This document shows, in pieces, positions 1 to 9,237 of a stretch of 64,000 bases of DNA (the first letter of the stretch is position 1; every line of letters starts with the position of its first letter). The stretch is taken from contig NZ_CP015510.2 of assembly GCF_001931755.2 (NCBI RefSeq), positions 1,736,001 through 1,800,000 of the forward strand, given 5' to 3'. Made by a program: the position numbers and the translations under genes. The stretch comes from Wolbachia endosymbiont of Folsomia candida. GTDB taxonomy: Bacteria; Pseudomonadota; Alphaproteobacteria; Rickettsiales; Anaplasmataceae. Under the pieces are notes generated by a model. It worked only from the letters and a program-made list of their open reading frames with translations. It was not told the DNA's origin and searched no databases.

Positions 1-477
1 AGCAAAAAAGTTATGGATTTAAAATACACTGAACTATATTATCCTGACCACTGGGCAGCTAGTAAGCTGATGAAAAATGATTATGGTAAAATAGAAACGT
101 TATATGCAGATGGTGCATATGACAGAGCCATGATTTATCAGCAATGTTACAAGCTTAGAATAAAAACGAAAATACCACCAAAAATTGATGCAGTAGAGCA
201 TCAGAATTTGGATTATATGGCCCAAAGAAATACTGCAGTTAGGTTAATAAGATCGTTTGATGGAGATACAATAGAGAAAATAAAGCAATGGAAAAAGGAG
301 GTAGGATATGGAAAAAGATCCTACATAGAAGCATTCTTTTCGCGATTAAAGCAAATATTTGGGTTTAGTTTTAGGAATAAATCTGAGGTTAATCGTGAGA
401 AGGAACTGCTACTCAAGTGCTATTTGCTGAATAAATTTACTGATATAGGTATGGCTAAATTTCAGGTAGCCTCATGA
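1..477 (+). CDS. IS5-family DDE transposase, C-terminal part (5' end outside window)
   Basis: The reading frame is open to base 1, so the gene is cut by the window edge; about 159 C-terminal residues are visible. LYADGAYD carries a catalytic Asp. YIEAFFSRLKQIFG supplies the catalytic Glu with the downstream Lys of the IS4/IS5 DDE signature. The protein cuts and rejoins DNA at the element ends. The stop codon is followed by about 45 bp and then the terminal repeat, the normal layout for an IS5 element. Whether the full copy is intact cannot be told from here. Confidence 0.8.
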   Translation, partial: SKKVMDLKYTELYYPDHWAASKLMKNDYGKIETLYADGAYDRAMIYQQCYKLRIKTKIPPKIDAVEHQNLDYMAQRNTAVRLIRSFDGDTIEKIKQWKKEVGYGKRSYIEAFFSRLKQIFGFSFRNKSEVNREKELLLKCYLLNKFTDIGMAKFQVAS

Positions 478-522
478 ACTTATCATATACTACCTGATGC
501 CAACTAGCTATGCAACAAAGCC
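1..522 (+). mobile_element. IS5-like insertion sequence, right part
   Basis: The window opens inside an insertion sequence. It holds the C-terminal part of a DDE transposase and, after its stop, a right end whose last bases (507-522) read AGCTATGCAACAAAGCC. The same terminus recurs in inverted orientation at 56611-56627 and, with one mismatch, at 56798-56814, so it is a real element end. The left end lies outside the window, so element length and target duplication cannot be judged. Confidence 0.75.
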
Positions 523-701
523 TATCAAGTACTGGGATGACAAGAGGAGGGTTACTGGGATGACAGATGGTTTTGCAAGAAGTATAATATATCACTACCA
601 GATTTGCCTGGTAGTGATTGAGTAAATTATAAAGAGAAAAAATAGAGTAGAACTATTAAGATACTACTTCATTATGGTAATATATAGAAGTATCATTAGA
701 T

Positions 702-1577
702 TCAGATGTAGTCTTCGGGATAATCAGGCATAACCATAGGAACTCTATAATATATACCATCCGGACACACAACATCATATCCAACTTTAGTGCAAGGCAT
801 AATAGAATCAGGATTTCCTCCCCCATATATACCATTATATCCAACTTTAGTGTAACTAGACTGATCACCAGATTCAGCTGTAGGAGAAGCCAGAAAACCC
901 ATTTTTTTCATCAAGTCGCAAGCACCATAAAGCTTATCAATTGTAGGAGTAGTTATACCCAGCATTTTCATCCAGCTGCAAGAATTACAAAACTTCTCAA
1001 CACCTATTTCTTTTATCACATCCAAAGCTGCACGAATAGTGTCATCAATCAAACCATACTTAACAGGAGTATTAGAGCTATAAGACGCTGGAGATTGATG
1101 GGGAAGAGGATTGTCAGTTCCTACAAGATTAGGTCTATGTTCAGCTGATCTCCCCCTTGCCCACTCAGGAACGGTGTTACCAAAAAACTCCTCGAAGCAG
1201 CCATATCCAACAGGAGTATCAGAGCTATAAGATGTTGGAGATTGAGAGGAATCTATCTCACCAAGATCGCTAAACCTACCAAAACCTATGCCTTTTATAA
1301 TACCAGAACCATCACCAATACCGTCATTAGCAAAACCATACCCAACAGGAGTATTAGAGCTATATGGAGGATTGGGACCAGGCATGTCACTATTATATGG
1401 AGAGTGAGAATAAGATTTTAAAGGAGATCTGAAAATAGGAATGTCACGATCAATATCATATGGAGAGTGAGAATAAGATTCTGAAGATTGAGAAGTAGGA
1501 GATTCTTCTGAGAGAGTTATTGTTCTTGTTACTTTATCATTCCCTACAGAATAAGTCTTTTTTATTGTTTTAACCAT
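702..1577 (-). CDS. Repeat-rich hypothetical protein (YSSNTPVGYG-type repeats)
   Basis: I do not recognise a known domain. The start is put at the Met that begins MVKTIKKTYSVGN, four codons inside the longest frame, because the small gene at 33492-33815 begins in the same way (MVNKIIKTHSVNN). About 291 residues. The N-terminal half is low complexity, rich in Ser, Pro, Tyr and Gly, with SYSHSPY twice and YSS(N/D)TPVxYG three times. The C-terminal half has Cys pairs (CNSCSWMKML), the tag SPTAES and two TKVGY units. No signal peptide or membrane segment is evident. The paralogue shares the N-terminus, the Gly-rich IxKGI stretch and PTAES. Likely a lineage-specific secreted or surface-associated factor, but that is inference. 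Confidence 0.6.
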   Translation of the reverse strand: MVKTIKKTYSVGNDKVTRTITLSEESPTSQSSESYSHSPYDIDRDIPIFRSPLKSYSHSPYNSDMPGPNPPYSSNTPVGYGFANDGIGDGSGIIKGIGFGRFSDLGEIDSSQSPTSYSSDTPVGYGCFEEFFGNTVPEWARGRSAEHRPNLVGTDNPLPHQSPASYSSNTPVKYGLIDDTIRAALDVIKEIGVEKFCNSCSWMKMLGITTPTIDKLYGACDLMKKMGFLASPTAESGDQSSYTKVGYNGIYGGGNPDSIMPCTKVGYDVVCPDGIYYRVPMVMPDYPEDYI

Positions 1578-1627
1578 AATACATACCAAGTTGATAATAC
1601 TGGTTAATATTTTAGTATATATTTATT

Positions 1628-1655
1628 AATATTATGTTAATTTTAACATAATATT
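1628..1655. repeat. 13-bp-arm perfect palindrome between purQ and orphan gene
   Basis: AATATTATGTTAA (1628-1640) is repeated as its exact reverse complement at 1643-1655 with a 2-base centre. It lies just beyond the purQ stop (leftward transcript) and about 50-80 bp upstream of the start of the leftward orphan gene. It could end the purQ transcript or act as an operator for the orphan gene. There is no GC-rich stem, so it is not a classical terminator. Confidence 0.4.
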
Positions 1656-1670
1656 TAATTATTTTAAGAT

Positions 1671-2468
1671 TTAATGAAAATATTTCAATGCATTTTCAAA
1701 AATGAGCATTCCGTCACCATATTTTGGTATAGCAACTCCAGAACGTTTGCATTTCTCTTTTTCAAGAGGCCAATTGTCTTGCTGAGTAAAAAACATTGCT
1801 CTTTCTGGGTGAGGCATTAAAGCTAATATTCTTCCACTTTTATCCGATAAAGCTGCCAGATCGTATATTGATCCGTTTGGATTATGAGGAAATTGCAGGT
1901 TAGCGTAGCTACTATTATCATCTATATAACGTAATGCTGTGCAATTTTTTTCGATTAATTGATCTAAAGTACTTTGATCCATAAAAAACTTTCCTTCTCC
2001 ATGGGCGATTGGAAGATATAGTTCATTCAAACCACTTAGCCAAACAGAATTACTTTTGTGATTCACTTTAACTTTTACCCAGCGACATTGGTAATTACCT
2101 ATATCATTATGGATTAAGGCTAAATTAGAGAATTCTGGAATCAACTTTACTAATATCTGACATCCATTACATATTCCTATAACAAGCTTGTCTTCAGATA
2201 AAAATTCTTGAAATTCCTCTGACAAATTATTTTTAATGCGTAAAGAAAATGCGTTACCAGCACCAGTGTCATCACCATAAGAAAAACCTCCTGGAATTGC
2301 GAGTATGTTGCTTGATTTTAATTCGCTTGGATTATCTATAATTTCATTAATGTGAACAATTTTCACTTGCACGTTGCTGATGCCAAGTTTTCTGCTGCAT
2401 TCCATAAATGCAAATGCGGTTTCTTTTTCGCAGTTTAAGCCATAACCATATAGAACAATAATTTTCAT
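1671..2468 (-). CDS. purQ: Phosphoribosylformylglycinamidine synthase, glutaminase subunit PurQ
   Basis: PurQ hydrolyses glutamine to supply ammonia to PurL in the fourth step of purine synthesis, in the cytosol. The 265-residue product is a class I glutamine amidotransferase. It starts with MKIIVLYGYGLNCEKE, has the nucleophile motif GICNGCQIL near residue 100, and the His-Glu pair in MPHPERAMFF near the C-terminus. The length fits stand-alone PurQ. It lies 6 bp downstream of pstA on the same strand and is probably co-transcribed with it, although the functions are unrelated, as is common in Rickettsiales. purC lies about 3.5 kb away. Confidence 0.93.
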   Translation of the reverse strand: MKIIVLYGYGLNCEKETAFAFMECSRKLGISNVQVKIVHINEIIDNPSELKSSNILAIPGGFSYGDDTGAGNAFSLRIKNNLSEEFQEFLSEDKLVIGICNGCQILVKLIPEFSNLALIHNDIGNYQCRWVKVKVNHKSNSVWLSGLNELYLPIAHGEGKFFMDQSTLDQLIEKNCTALRYIDDNSSYANLQFPHNPNGSIYDLAALSDKSGRILALMPHPERAMFFTQQDNWPLEKEKCKRSGVAIPKYGDGMLIFENALKYFH

Positions 2469-2474
2469 GAGTTA

Positions 2475-3725
2475 TTAAAAATTAAAAAATTCAAATTTCT
2501 TTTTTACAAAATTTGCTATTAAATTTAACGCAAACAATACCAATAATAAAGCTATAATTGCGATAGCTGCAAGTTCGACAAATGCGATTTCAGGGCTGCT
2601 TGACCATATATATATCTGTACAGGCAAAACAGTTGCAGGATCAAAAAAAGATTTTGGTGTATCGGCTATAAACGCTACCATACCTATCATGAGTAGCGGC
2701 GAAGATTCACCTAAGATTCTTGCAATAGCAAGCACAGCACCATGTATGATTCTCGGTAATGCAATCGGTAGAGAATGGTCTAATATAACTTTAATATGAG
2801 GTGCGCCGAGCGCAAACGCTGCATCTTTTATTGCAATCGGAACGTTAGCAAAAGCATTTTTTGTTGCAATGATAATATTAGGTAGCATCATAAATGAAAG
2901 AGTCATGCCACCAACAAGTGGCGAAGAACGTGGCAGTCCAAATATACCAAGATAGAGAGTTAAACCCACTACGCCAAATATTATCGAAGGAACTGCAGCG
3001 AGGTTGTTGATACTAACTTCTATAATATTAGTGATCAGCCTATTTTTAGGCATAAATTCATAAAGATAGATGCCAGACATAATTCCTATAGGCATTGCTA
3101 ATCCTAAGCACACTATAATTGTCATTAGCGAGCCAATCAGTGCTCCTAAAATTCCTGCATTTTCTGGTTCACGAGAATCAGATTTCAAGAATAAAGACTT
3201 ATTGAAAAATTTTCGTACTCTACCTTTTTCCTTTAACCAATCAAGCAGTTTAGTATAATGAATGTCCAGATACTTACCTTTATTTATTGCATTGATTGTG
3301 CTTGATGCAGTGAACCAAACTTCATTCTTATAGCTATCTCTTGTTTGATTATGAAAAAAATTCTCTAGCTCTTTGTAAGAATTACGACTTAAAATTTCAT
3401 CATTGTCTTTAAAATCAGTTCCTTCAAAGACATTGCGTAGAGAATTATCAAGCAAACTAATGGATTCATGACGCAAATCACGAGGATTATTTATTGAAAA
3501 AAAATGATCACTTACTTCAACTGGCAATAAAATTTTTGTGACCGTCAAAGCACTATATGAATTTACTAATATACTGAGCAGTATACATATAGGGCAACCA
3601 AGAGAAATAACTAGTGCCATGAAAGAGCAGAAGCGTAGCGCTTTGTTCTTTTTATTTTTCCTTTTTATACGAACATGTACACGCTTGGACTTAAGTAGCT
3701 TAAGGAATTTTTTCTTTATACTCAT
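2475..3725 (-). CDS. pstA: Phosphate ABC transporter permease PstA
   Basis: Inner-membrane permease of the Pst high-affinity phosphate importer, paired with PstC and driven by PstB. The 416-residue protein has a basic N-terminus, a first membrane segment near residues 32-62, a periplasmic stretch of about 130 residues, and then the five-segment binding-protein-dependent transport domain from about residue 190. The ABC-contact loop is visible as KDAAFALGAPHIKVILDHSLPIALPRIIHGAVLAIAR-like sequence. The long N-terminal extension is usual for alphaproteobacterial PstA. No pstB or pstC is beside it; the next gene is purQ. Confidence 0.9.
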   Translation of the reverse strand: MSIKKKFLKLLKSKRVHVRIKRKNKKNKALRFCSFMALVISLGCPICILLSILVNSYSALTVTKILLPVEVSDHFFSINNPRDLRHESISLLDNSLRNVFEGTDFKDNDEILSRNSYKELENFFHNQTRDSYKNEVWFTASSTINAINKGKYLDIHYTKLLDWLKEKGRVRKFFNKSLFLKSDSREPENAGILGALIGSLMTIIVCLGLAMPIGIMSGIYLYEFMPKNRLITNIIEVSINNLAAVPSIIFGVVGLTLYLGIFGLPRSSPLVGGMTLSFMMLPNIIIATKNAFANVPIAIKDAAFALGAPHIKVILDHSLPIALPRIIHGAVLAIARILGESSPLLMIGMVAFIADTPKSFFDPATVLPVQIYIWSSSPEIAFVELAAIAIIALLLVLFALNLIANFVKKKFEFFNF

Positions 3726-3990
3726 TTATCTTGTATTTTCCATTTAAAGCATCTTTATCAAGCACTCTCTTTTTTATTGCGCAAGTGGCGCGCGATGTAG
3801 GAATGGCATAGCGACAGAAAAATTAGCTGCTAAATGCATTGTAAAAAGCTATTTAGCTGATCAAGGATAAAACCCTGCCATTAGTAACCGTATTCAATAT
3901 AACAGATTTTTAGAAAGTGAGGAATATCTTTTGTATATTGCAATTGTAACAAGATATGCTATAGCTAGCATTATTTTAAGTGAATATTCT

Positions 3991-4620
3991 ATGAAAAATG
4001 AAACAAGAGCAGACGTCTCTTTTGAGCTGGATGACAACAACAAATTAAATGTCAGAGTTGACACTGAAAGGTTAACCCTAGAATCTGTTACAGCAGAAGA
4101 TGCAAAAACGTACTATGACAATCTGTGGTCTGATAGGTCTGTAATGGAACTTTATGCAACTGGTAGTACTCAAAATTTACAGTATGCCAAAGAAAGAGTA
4201 GACACGTGGGTTGAGAGGTACAAAAAAAACGATGCCTTTTCTTCGCTTACAGTACGAAAAAATGATGATGATAGTTTTGTAGGGCAAGTTGTAGCTGGTT
4301 ATGGTGAACAAGTTGGTCAATCAGAATTAGCTTATTTATTTGCAAAGAAAAATTGGAAGCAAGGCTATGGTAGCGAAGCTGTTGGAGCTGTTGTAAATAG
4401 CTGGGTTGCCGAAGTTGTACAAAGAGACTATAGAGTTAACAAAAAATCTGACAATCCGAAAGGAGAAAAATTCACCTCTATTTTTGCAGTAGCTAGGCCA
4501 GACAATCCCGCATCAGTAAGAATCCTTGAGAACACCTGTAAAATGCATAAGTATGATGAACAGGAAAAATTTGGTCATTCACGCAATTATTATAAAAAGG
4601 ATATCACTTCTTCCAGATAA
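3991..4620 (+). CDS. GNAT-family N-acetyltransferase
   Basis: About 209 residues starting MKNETRADVSFELDD. The frame stays open upstream to a TTG at 3931, but the ATG at 3991 is the first normal start. The RimJ/RimL-like fold is visible: RLTLESVTAEDAKTYYDNL near the N-terminus, VGQVVAGYG on strands 3-4, and the acetyl-CoA loop (R/K)xxGxG as WKQGYGSEAVG, followed by RPDNPASVRILENTCK. It would move an acetyl group from acetyl-CoA to an amine; the substrate is unknown. It is a monocistronic gene between divergent pstA and the rplS-trmD operon, with a palindromic repeat downstream at 4673-4701. Confidence 0.8.
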   Translation: MKNETRADVSFELDDNNKLNVRVDTERLTLESVTAEDAKTYYDNLWSDRSVMELYATGSTQNLQYAKERVDTWVERYKKNDAFSSLTVRKNDDDSFVGQVVAGYGEQVGQSELAYLFAKKNWKQGYGSEAVGAVVNSWVAEVVQRDYRVNKKSDNPKGEKFTSIFAVARPDNPASVRILENTCKMHKYDEQEKFGHSRNYYKKDITSSR

Positions 4621-4672
4621 TTGGTTCAAGTGTCCCAGTGCACCTCTCTTCTGTCATCCAAGGCTCTTCTTT

Positions 4673-4701
4673 GTCATCCCAGTGTCACGCACTGGGATGA
4701 C
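4673..4701. repeat. Small palindromic repeat (CCCAGTG-TCACG-CACTGGG type)
   Basis: A perfect 12-bp stem (GTCATCCCAGTG / CACTGGGATGAC) surrounds the 5-base loop TCACG. The same 9-5-9 core recurs at 22418, 22531, 38444 and 56651 in this window. The surrounding 4630-4745 contains further degenerate GTCATCC / GGATGAC half-sites. It could also end transcription of the acetyltransferase gene. Confidence 0.75.
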
Positions 4702-4772
4702 AGGAAAGAGGCGTACTTGGATGACAAGAGAAAGCTCTGAGATGACACAATCGATATCACTCTCTGTTATAT

Positions 4773-5150
4773 CTACTTAGATTTCTTTTTGATATAAGTA
4801 GTACGCTCTTTGATTCTCGCAGCTTTTCCAAATAGTTTGCAGAGATAATATAGTTTTGCTCTACGCACCTTTCCTTTTCTTGTCACCTGCACTGAAACCA
4901 CTGCGGGAGAATAAACAAAAAATTGAGACACTATACTCTCTCCATGGCTCACTTTTCTAACCGCAAAGGAAGAATGTAACCCACGATTTCTTTTTGATAT
5001 ACACACACCTTCAAATATCTGTGTACGCTCACTTGCACCATCAACTACTCTAAAAGTAATTTTCAAATCATCACCAGGGCGAAATTCTGGTATTTCCTTA
5101 GCTAACACTTGCATTTGTTGCTTATTGAATTTTTCAAGTAAATTTGTCAT
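4773..5150 (-). CDS. rplS: 50S ribosomal protein L19
   Basis: Large-subunit ribosomal protein at the 30S-50S interface. The 125-residue product shows the family pattern: PEFRPGDDLKITFRVVDGASERTQIFEGVCI followed by RNRGLHSSFAVRKVSHGESIVSQFFVYSPAV and the basic RKGKVRRAKLYYL. The length is close to the usual 115-130. It starts 4 bp after the trmD stop, the widely conserved trmD-rplS order. Confidence 0.96.
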   Translation of the reverse strand: MTNLLEKFNKQQMQVLAKEIPEFRPGDDLKITFRVVDGASERTQIFEGVCISKRNRGLHSSFAVRKVSHGESIVSQFFVYSPAVVSVQVTRKGKVRRAKLYYLCKLFGKAARIKERTTYIKKKSK

Positions 5151-5154
5151 TTAT

Positions 5155-5859
5155 CTATCCATTTAATAATTCAGGCCGACGCTTTTTTGTTATCACTTGA
5201 GACTGCTTCTGTCTCCAATCACTTATTTTTTTGTGATTGCCAGATAACAGAACCTCAGGCACTTTATATTCCTTTCCTTTATATCCCATCCACTGCTGAG
5301 GTTTGGTATATTGAGGATATTCAAGCATACCACCACTATAACTAAAACTTTCTTCAGCAATGCTATCGGTATTATTTACTACACCTGGAAGAAGCCTGAT
5401 GCATGCATCAAGAACCACCATTGCGGCTGGCTCACCTCCAGAAAGTATATAATCTCCAATACTTAACTCATAAGGAGTATACGCATCAATTATCCTTTGG
5501 TCAACACCTTCAAATCGACCACATAATATTGTTATATGAGAAAGCTCTATTAACTCTTTTGCAATTCCCTGATTGAACTGTCTGCCAGATGGAGTCATGT
5601 AAACAAATTTAGTGTTTTGATGAGCGGAAAGTACACTATCTACTGCATCACCCACAACGTCAGGACGCATAACCATTCCTGCCCCACCTCCATATGGCAC
5701 ATCATCTACTGTTAAATGTTTATCCTTAGCAAAAGAACGAATATTCACCACTTCAAGGTCCCATATTTTTTTTTCTAATGCTTTTCCTGCAAGAGAGTAG
5801 TTTAAAACCCCAGGAAACATTTCTGGAAATATTGTTAGTACTGTAACACTAAATGTCAT
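5155..5859 (-). CDS. trmD: tRNA (guanine-N1)-methyltransferase TrmD
   Basis: Methylates G37 of tRNAs with S-adenosylmethionine to prevent frameshifting. 234 residues, with the trefoil-knot SPOUT features: [15 protein letters not shown] at the N-terminus, [29 protein letters not shown], and the knot motif [18 protein letters not shown]. The C-terminus ends [20 protein letters not shown], typical of the family. First gene of the trmD-rplS operon; its upstream region (5860-6012) carries two degenerate palindromic repeats. Confidence 0.96.
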   Translation of the reverse strand: MTFSVTVLTIFPEMFPGVLNYSLAGKALEKKIWDLEVVNIRSFAKDKHLTVDDVPYGGGAGMVMRPDVVGDAVDSVLSAHQNTKFVYMTPSGRQFNQGIAKELIELSHITILCGRFEGVDQRIIDAYTPYELSIGDYILSGGEPAAMVVLDACIRLLPGVVNNTDSIAEESFSYSGGMLEYPQYTKPQQWMGYKGKEYKVPEVLLSGNHKKISDWRQKQSQVITKKRRPELLNG

Positions 5860-5901
5860 TTATCTTTTTAAATTATGTTGATATAATAAATTCTTAGTGT
5901 C

Positions 5902-5964
5902 ATTTCAGCGCGTGACACTGGGGTCCACAAACTTCTCCCGGGTCCCAGTGTCACGTACTGGAAT
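5902..5964. repeat. Two degenerate small palindromic repeats upstream of trmD/purC
   Basis: Two units with the 9-5-9 layout face each other: ATTTCAGCG-CGTGA-CACTGGGGT at 5902-5924 and GTCCCAGTG-TCACG-TACTGGAAT at 5942-5964. Both keep the loop (CGTGA or its complement TCACG), but the stems have mismatches, so these look like decaying copies. They sit between the divergent trmD and purC starts. Confidence 0.55.
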
Positions 5965-6012
5965 GATAGAAAAGAAATCTAAACCTTATTATGATATACA
6001 GTTAAATTAGTC

Positions 6013-6747
6013 ATGTCATCGAATAAAATCATTTACGAAGGCAAAGCAAAAACCATTATAGCAACAGAAGACTCATTAACTGTTGTGCAGCACTTCAAAG
6101 ATGATGTTACAGCTTTCAATAAGGAAAAATATGAAATCATCGAAGGTAAGGGGATAATTAACAATCGTATTAGCGCTTTTATCATGGAAAAGCTCCAAGA
6201 ATCAGGAATTAGCACACACTTTATAAAAGCTCTGAATGAAAGAGAACAATTGGTTAAAAAGTTAAAAATCATACCTCTTGAAGTTGTAGTAAGAAACATA
6301 GCAGCCGGAAGTTTTTGTAAACGTTTTAATATAAAAGAAGGAGAGAGACTTACATCTCCTATAATTGAGTTTTTTTATAAAAACGACGACCTTGCTGACC
6401 CAATGGTGAATGAAAATCACGTACTATATTTTGGTTGGCTAACCAGTAGAGAAATGGATGAGGTCAAGTCCACAACTTTAAAGATCAATGAAATTCTAAT
6501 TGATTTATTCTCAAATGCAGGCATAGATTTAGTTGATCTCAAGTTAGAATTTGGCAGGTTAATAAATGATAGCACAGAAATCGTTTTGGCTGACGAAATC
6601 AGCCCTGATAACTGCAGGTTGTGGGATAAAAACACTAATCAGAAGCTAGATAAAGACGTCTTTCGCTTGAATTTAGGCAATCTGAAGGAAGCATATTTAG
6701 AAGTTGCAAAAAGATTATCAGTCACGTTATGGATAAATCACAGTTAG
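6013..6747 (+). CDS. purC: SAICAR synthetase PurC
   Basis: Joins aspartate to CAIR with ATP, the seventh-eighth step of purine synthesis. 244 residues. The ATP-binding start [11 protein letters not shown] is followed by [23 protein letters not shown], the signature [18 protein letters not shown], and [14 protein letters not shown]. The length matches bacterial single-domain PurC. Its last 19 bp overlap the start of ubiE, so the two are translationally coupled; ftsW follows in the same run. Confidence 0.95.
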   Translation: MSSNKIIYEGKAKTIIATEDSLTVVQHFKDDVTAFNKEKYEIIEGKGIINNRISAFIMEKLQESGISTHFIKALNEREQLVKKLKIIPLEVVVRNIAAGSFCKRFNIKEGERLTSPIIEFFYKNDDLADPMVNENHVLYFGWLTSREMDEVKSTTLKINEILIDLFSNAGIDLVDLKLEFGRLINDSTEIVLADEISPDNCRLWDKNTNQKLDKDVFRLNLGNLKEAYLEVAKRLSVTLWINHS

Positions 6748-7427
6748 TTAAAGAAGTATTTGACTCCGTAGCAGATCGTTATGACATAATGAATGACATA
6801 ATGAGCTTAGGCATGCACAGGCTTTGGAAAGATCAAATGGTAAGTAGTATACATTTTTCTGAGAATGCTAAGATTTTAGACGTCGCAGGTGGAACTGGAG
6901 ATATTGCAATAAGAATAGCAAAAAAAAGTCCTAGTAGCAGAATTACGATATGCGATATAAACCAAAATATGCTGAACAAAGGGCGTGATAAATCTATAAA
7001 TTTAAACCAACTAAGCTTCAATTGGGTGTGTGCAAGTGCAGAGAGTTTGCCATTTGCAGATTCTGAATTTGATTATTGTACCATAGCTTTTGGTATTCGA
7101 AATGTTTCTGATCGGAAAAAAGCCCTGAGTGAGATGCATAGAGTGCTAAAACCCAATGGGAAATTCATTTGTTTAGAATTTGCTCCTATGCATTATCAAA
7201 ATAAGGCATTTACCAAAATTTATGACCTATATTCATTTAAAGTAATTCCAAAAATTGGCAGCGCTATTGCTAAAGATCAAAGTTCATATGAATACTTGGT
7301 GAAGAGTATAAGGGAGTTTCCAACTCAGGTTGATTTCAAAAAAGAAATTGAAGATGTCGGTTTTAAGGATGTGAAGTTTAATAATGTGAGTTACGGAATA
7401 GTAGCATTACATTTTGGAACAAAATGA
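6729..7427 (+). CDS. ubiE: Ubiquinone/menaquinone C-methyltransferase UbiE
   Basis: SAM-dependent C-methyltransferase of quinone synthesis. 232 residues with [25 protein letters not shown] at the N-terminus, SAM motif [32 protein letters not shown], and [13 protein letters not shown]-terminal [20 protein letters not shown] is also diagnostic. It overlaps purC by 19 bp and ftsW by 4 bp (ATGA), forming a three-gene operon. Confidence 0.95.
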   Translation: MDKSQLVKEVFDSVADRYDIMNDIMSLGMHRLWKDQMVSSIHFSENAKILDVAGGTGDIAIRIAKKSPSSRITICDINQNMLNKGRDKSINLNQLSFNWVCASAESLPFADSEFDYCTIAFGIRNVSDRKKALSEMHRVLKPNGKFICLEFAPMHYQNKAFTKIYDLYSFKVIPKIGSAIAKDQSSYEYLVKSIREFPTQVDFKKEIEDVGFKDVKFNNVSYGIVALHFGTK

Positions 7428-8530
7428 ATATTAAACATTGGTATAGAACATTAGACTATTACCTCATTGTACCAGTGTTTTTTTTGCTAACTATAAGCTT
7501 CATTCTTGTTTATTCAGCAAGTCCTGCAGTTGCACAGCGTCTTTCTTTACCACAGGATTATTTTATAAAACGCCACATAATCTATATAGCTCTCTCACTT
7601 GTTACCCTAATGACATTTTCTTTTCTGAGCACAAAGACCATACTGAATCTATCGTTTATGAGTTTCACTTTATTTGTAATTCTAATGATAATTGTAATAA
7701 TGCTTGGTACAGAAGCAAAAGGAGCAAAAAGATGGCTATATATTTTCAAAATATCGATTCAGCCATCTGAATTTATGAGGCCATTTTTTTCTGTTGTTAT
7801 AGCAAGCATCTTAGCTAGCCAAATGAAGTTTAAAGTACAGATATCAATAATAATATTTCTGTTAGTTTTTGTGTTATTGATTTTACAGCCTGACTTTAGT
7901 ATGTCTATGCTCTTGACGTATTCTTGGATGGGCCTGATGTTTATTGCATGTATTTCATTTGTATACTTTATGTGCATAGGAGGAATAGTGACAACAGGCA
8001 TTACAGCAGCTTATTTTTATCTTCCACACGTAAAACAAAGAGTTTATAATTTTCTTTTTTTCACGCAACGTGATAATTTTCAAGTTATAAAGTCACTGGA
8101 AGCATTTAAAAGAGGCCATTTAACTGGTGTTGGACCAGGTGAAGGTAGTGTAAAAATGTTCCTTCCCGATTGTCATACAGATTTTGTATTTTCTGTTTTA
8201 GCAGAAGAGTTTGGCTTAATTATGTGTTTGGTTGCATTAACACTATTTGGGATCATTGCAATACGGCTGCTTTACATTGCATATAGGGAAAGTGAATTAT
8301 TTAACTTACTGGTGATTTTTGGTATATCAATTCAATTTATTACACAATTTATAATCAACATAGGTGTGACACTCAGTGTTTTCCCTACTACCGGCATAAC
8401 TTTACCATTCCTTAGTTATGGTGGATCGTCCCTACTGTCTTCAAGTATTACACTTGGTATAATGCTATCTTTTAGCAGGAATCAGTCTATTAAATTAGGA
8501 TTTCGAGAGCGTACCATTAATATGTCATAG
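7424..8530 (+). CDS. ftsW: Lipid II polymerase FtsW (SEDS family)
   Basis: Multi-pass inner-membrane protein (about ten segments, 368 residues) that polymerises or handles lipid II at the division septum. Family features include [45 protein letters not shown], the extracellular loop ending [18 protein letters not shown], and [16 protein letters not shown]. FtsW is a better fit than RodA from the early loop and the [30 protein letters not shown] segment. Overlap with ubiE by 4 bp shows coupling. Wolbachia makes lipid II without a normal wall, and glmS, murB, dapD and lgt in this window fit that context. Confidence 0.9.
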   Translation: MNIKHWYRTLDYYLIVPVFFLLTISFILVYSASPAVAQRLSLPQDYFIKRHIIYIALSLVTLMTFSFLSTKTILNLSFMSFTLFVILMIIVIMLGTEAKGAKRWLYIFKISIQPSEFMRPFFSVVIASILASQMKFKVQISIIIFLLVFVLLILQPDFSMSMLLTYSWMGLMFIACISFVYFMCIGGIVTTGITAAYFYLPHVKQRVYNFLFFTQRDNFQVIKSLEAFKRGHLTGVGPGEGSVKMFLPDCHTDFVFSVLAEEFGLIMCLVALTLFGIIAIRLLYIAYRESELFNLLVIFGISIQFITQFIINIGVTLSVFPTTGITLPFLSYGGSSLLSSSITLGIMLSFSRNQSIKLGFRERTINMS

Positions 8531-8620
8531 GAATTTCCTTTAAATTGGATACAAGAAAATCCTGCTATCGATTTTCCATCGATGCTCACCAGTTTCTTTA
8601 CCATACGATGAGCAATAGTG

Positions 8621-9235
8621 CTACTCTGCAGAAGAGCTTAAATATTCCCTACTTCCAGGCTTGGTTATAGGTATTTGCTTTAATTCATTTGGAAGCTGTT
8701 CTGCACTGTAGTTTTTAATATTTAGCTCAATAAGTGGTATAACAGGAAAAGGTAATTTCGTTTCACTACTTCTTTTTATAAGAGAAGCTTCTGCAATTAC
8801 TTTACTACCCATATCTTCTGCGCATTTTACTGCTTCAAGGGAAGATTTGCCTGTGGTGATTACATCTTCAACAAGTAATATTTTCTCACCTTTTTTAATT
8901 TCAAATCCGCGGCGCAGTTCGAATTTGCCACTCACACGTTCACAAAATATCGTCCTTATTCCAAGCTGTCTGCCAATCTCGTAACCCACAATTATTCCAC
9001 CAATCGCAGGAGATAATATCAAGTCTATTGAATTCAAAGTATCACCCAATTCCTTTTTTATTTTGTCCACCAATAACGCACAGACTTTCATGGCTCTGAT
9101 TGGATTTTCAAAAATCTTGGCGCATTGTATATACGTATCACTATGGAGCCCAGAGGACAGCACGAAATGACCCTGCAAAATAGCTTCAGCTTCTTTAAAT
9201 TCTTTTATTATTTGATTATTTTCGTCTAACATCAT
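8621..9235 (-). CDS. pyrE: Orotate phosphoribosyltransferase PyrE
   Basis: Transfers PRPP ribose phosphate to orotate in pyrimidine synthesis. 204 residues. HFVLSSGLHSDTYIQCAKIFENP is the PyrE N-terminal signature, and the PRPP loop appears as ILLVEDVITTGKSSLEAV. The loop FCERVSGKFELRRGFEIKKGEK is also typical. It lies 2 bp downstream of the dicarboxylate symporter gene and is probably on the same leftward transcript. Confidence 0.94.
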   Translation of the reverse strand: MMLDENNQIIKEFKEAEAILQGHFVLSSGLHSDTYIQCAKIFENPIRAMKVCALLVDKIKKELGDTLNSIDLILSPAIGGIIVGYEIGRQLGIRTIFCERVSGKFELRRGFEIKKGEKILLVEDVITTGKSSLEAVKCAEDMGSKVIAEASLIKRSSETKLPFPVIPLIELNIKNYSAEQLPNELKQIPITKPGSREYLSSSAE

Positions 9236-9237
9236 TT

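Noticed and set aside
3726..3930. Possible gene remnant before the acetyltransferase
   Set aside because: Stops in every frame, and no similarity to any gene that I recognise; treated as plain spacer.
4526..4780. 84-residue forward frame downstream of the acetyltransferase
   Set aside because: Its first part is the acetyltransferase in another frame and the rest is repeat sequence.
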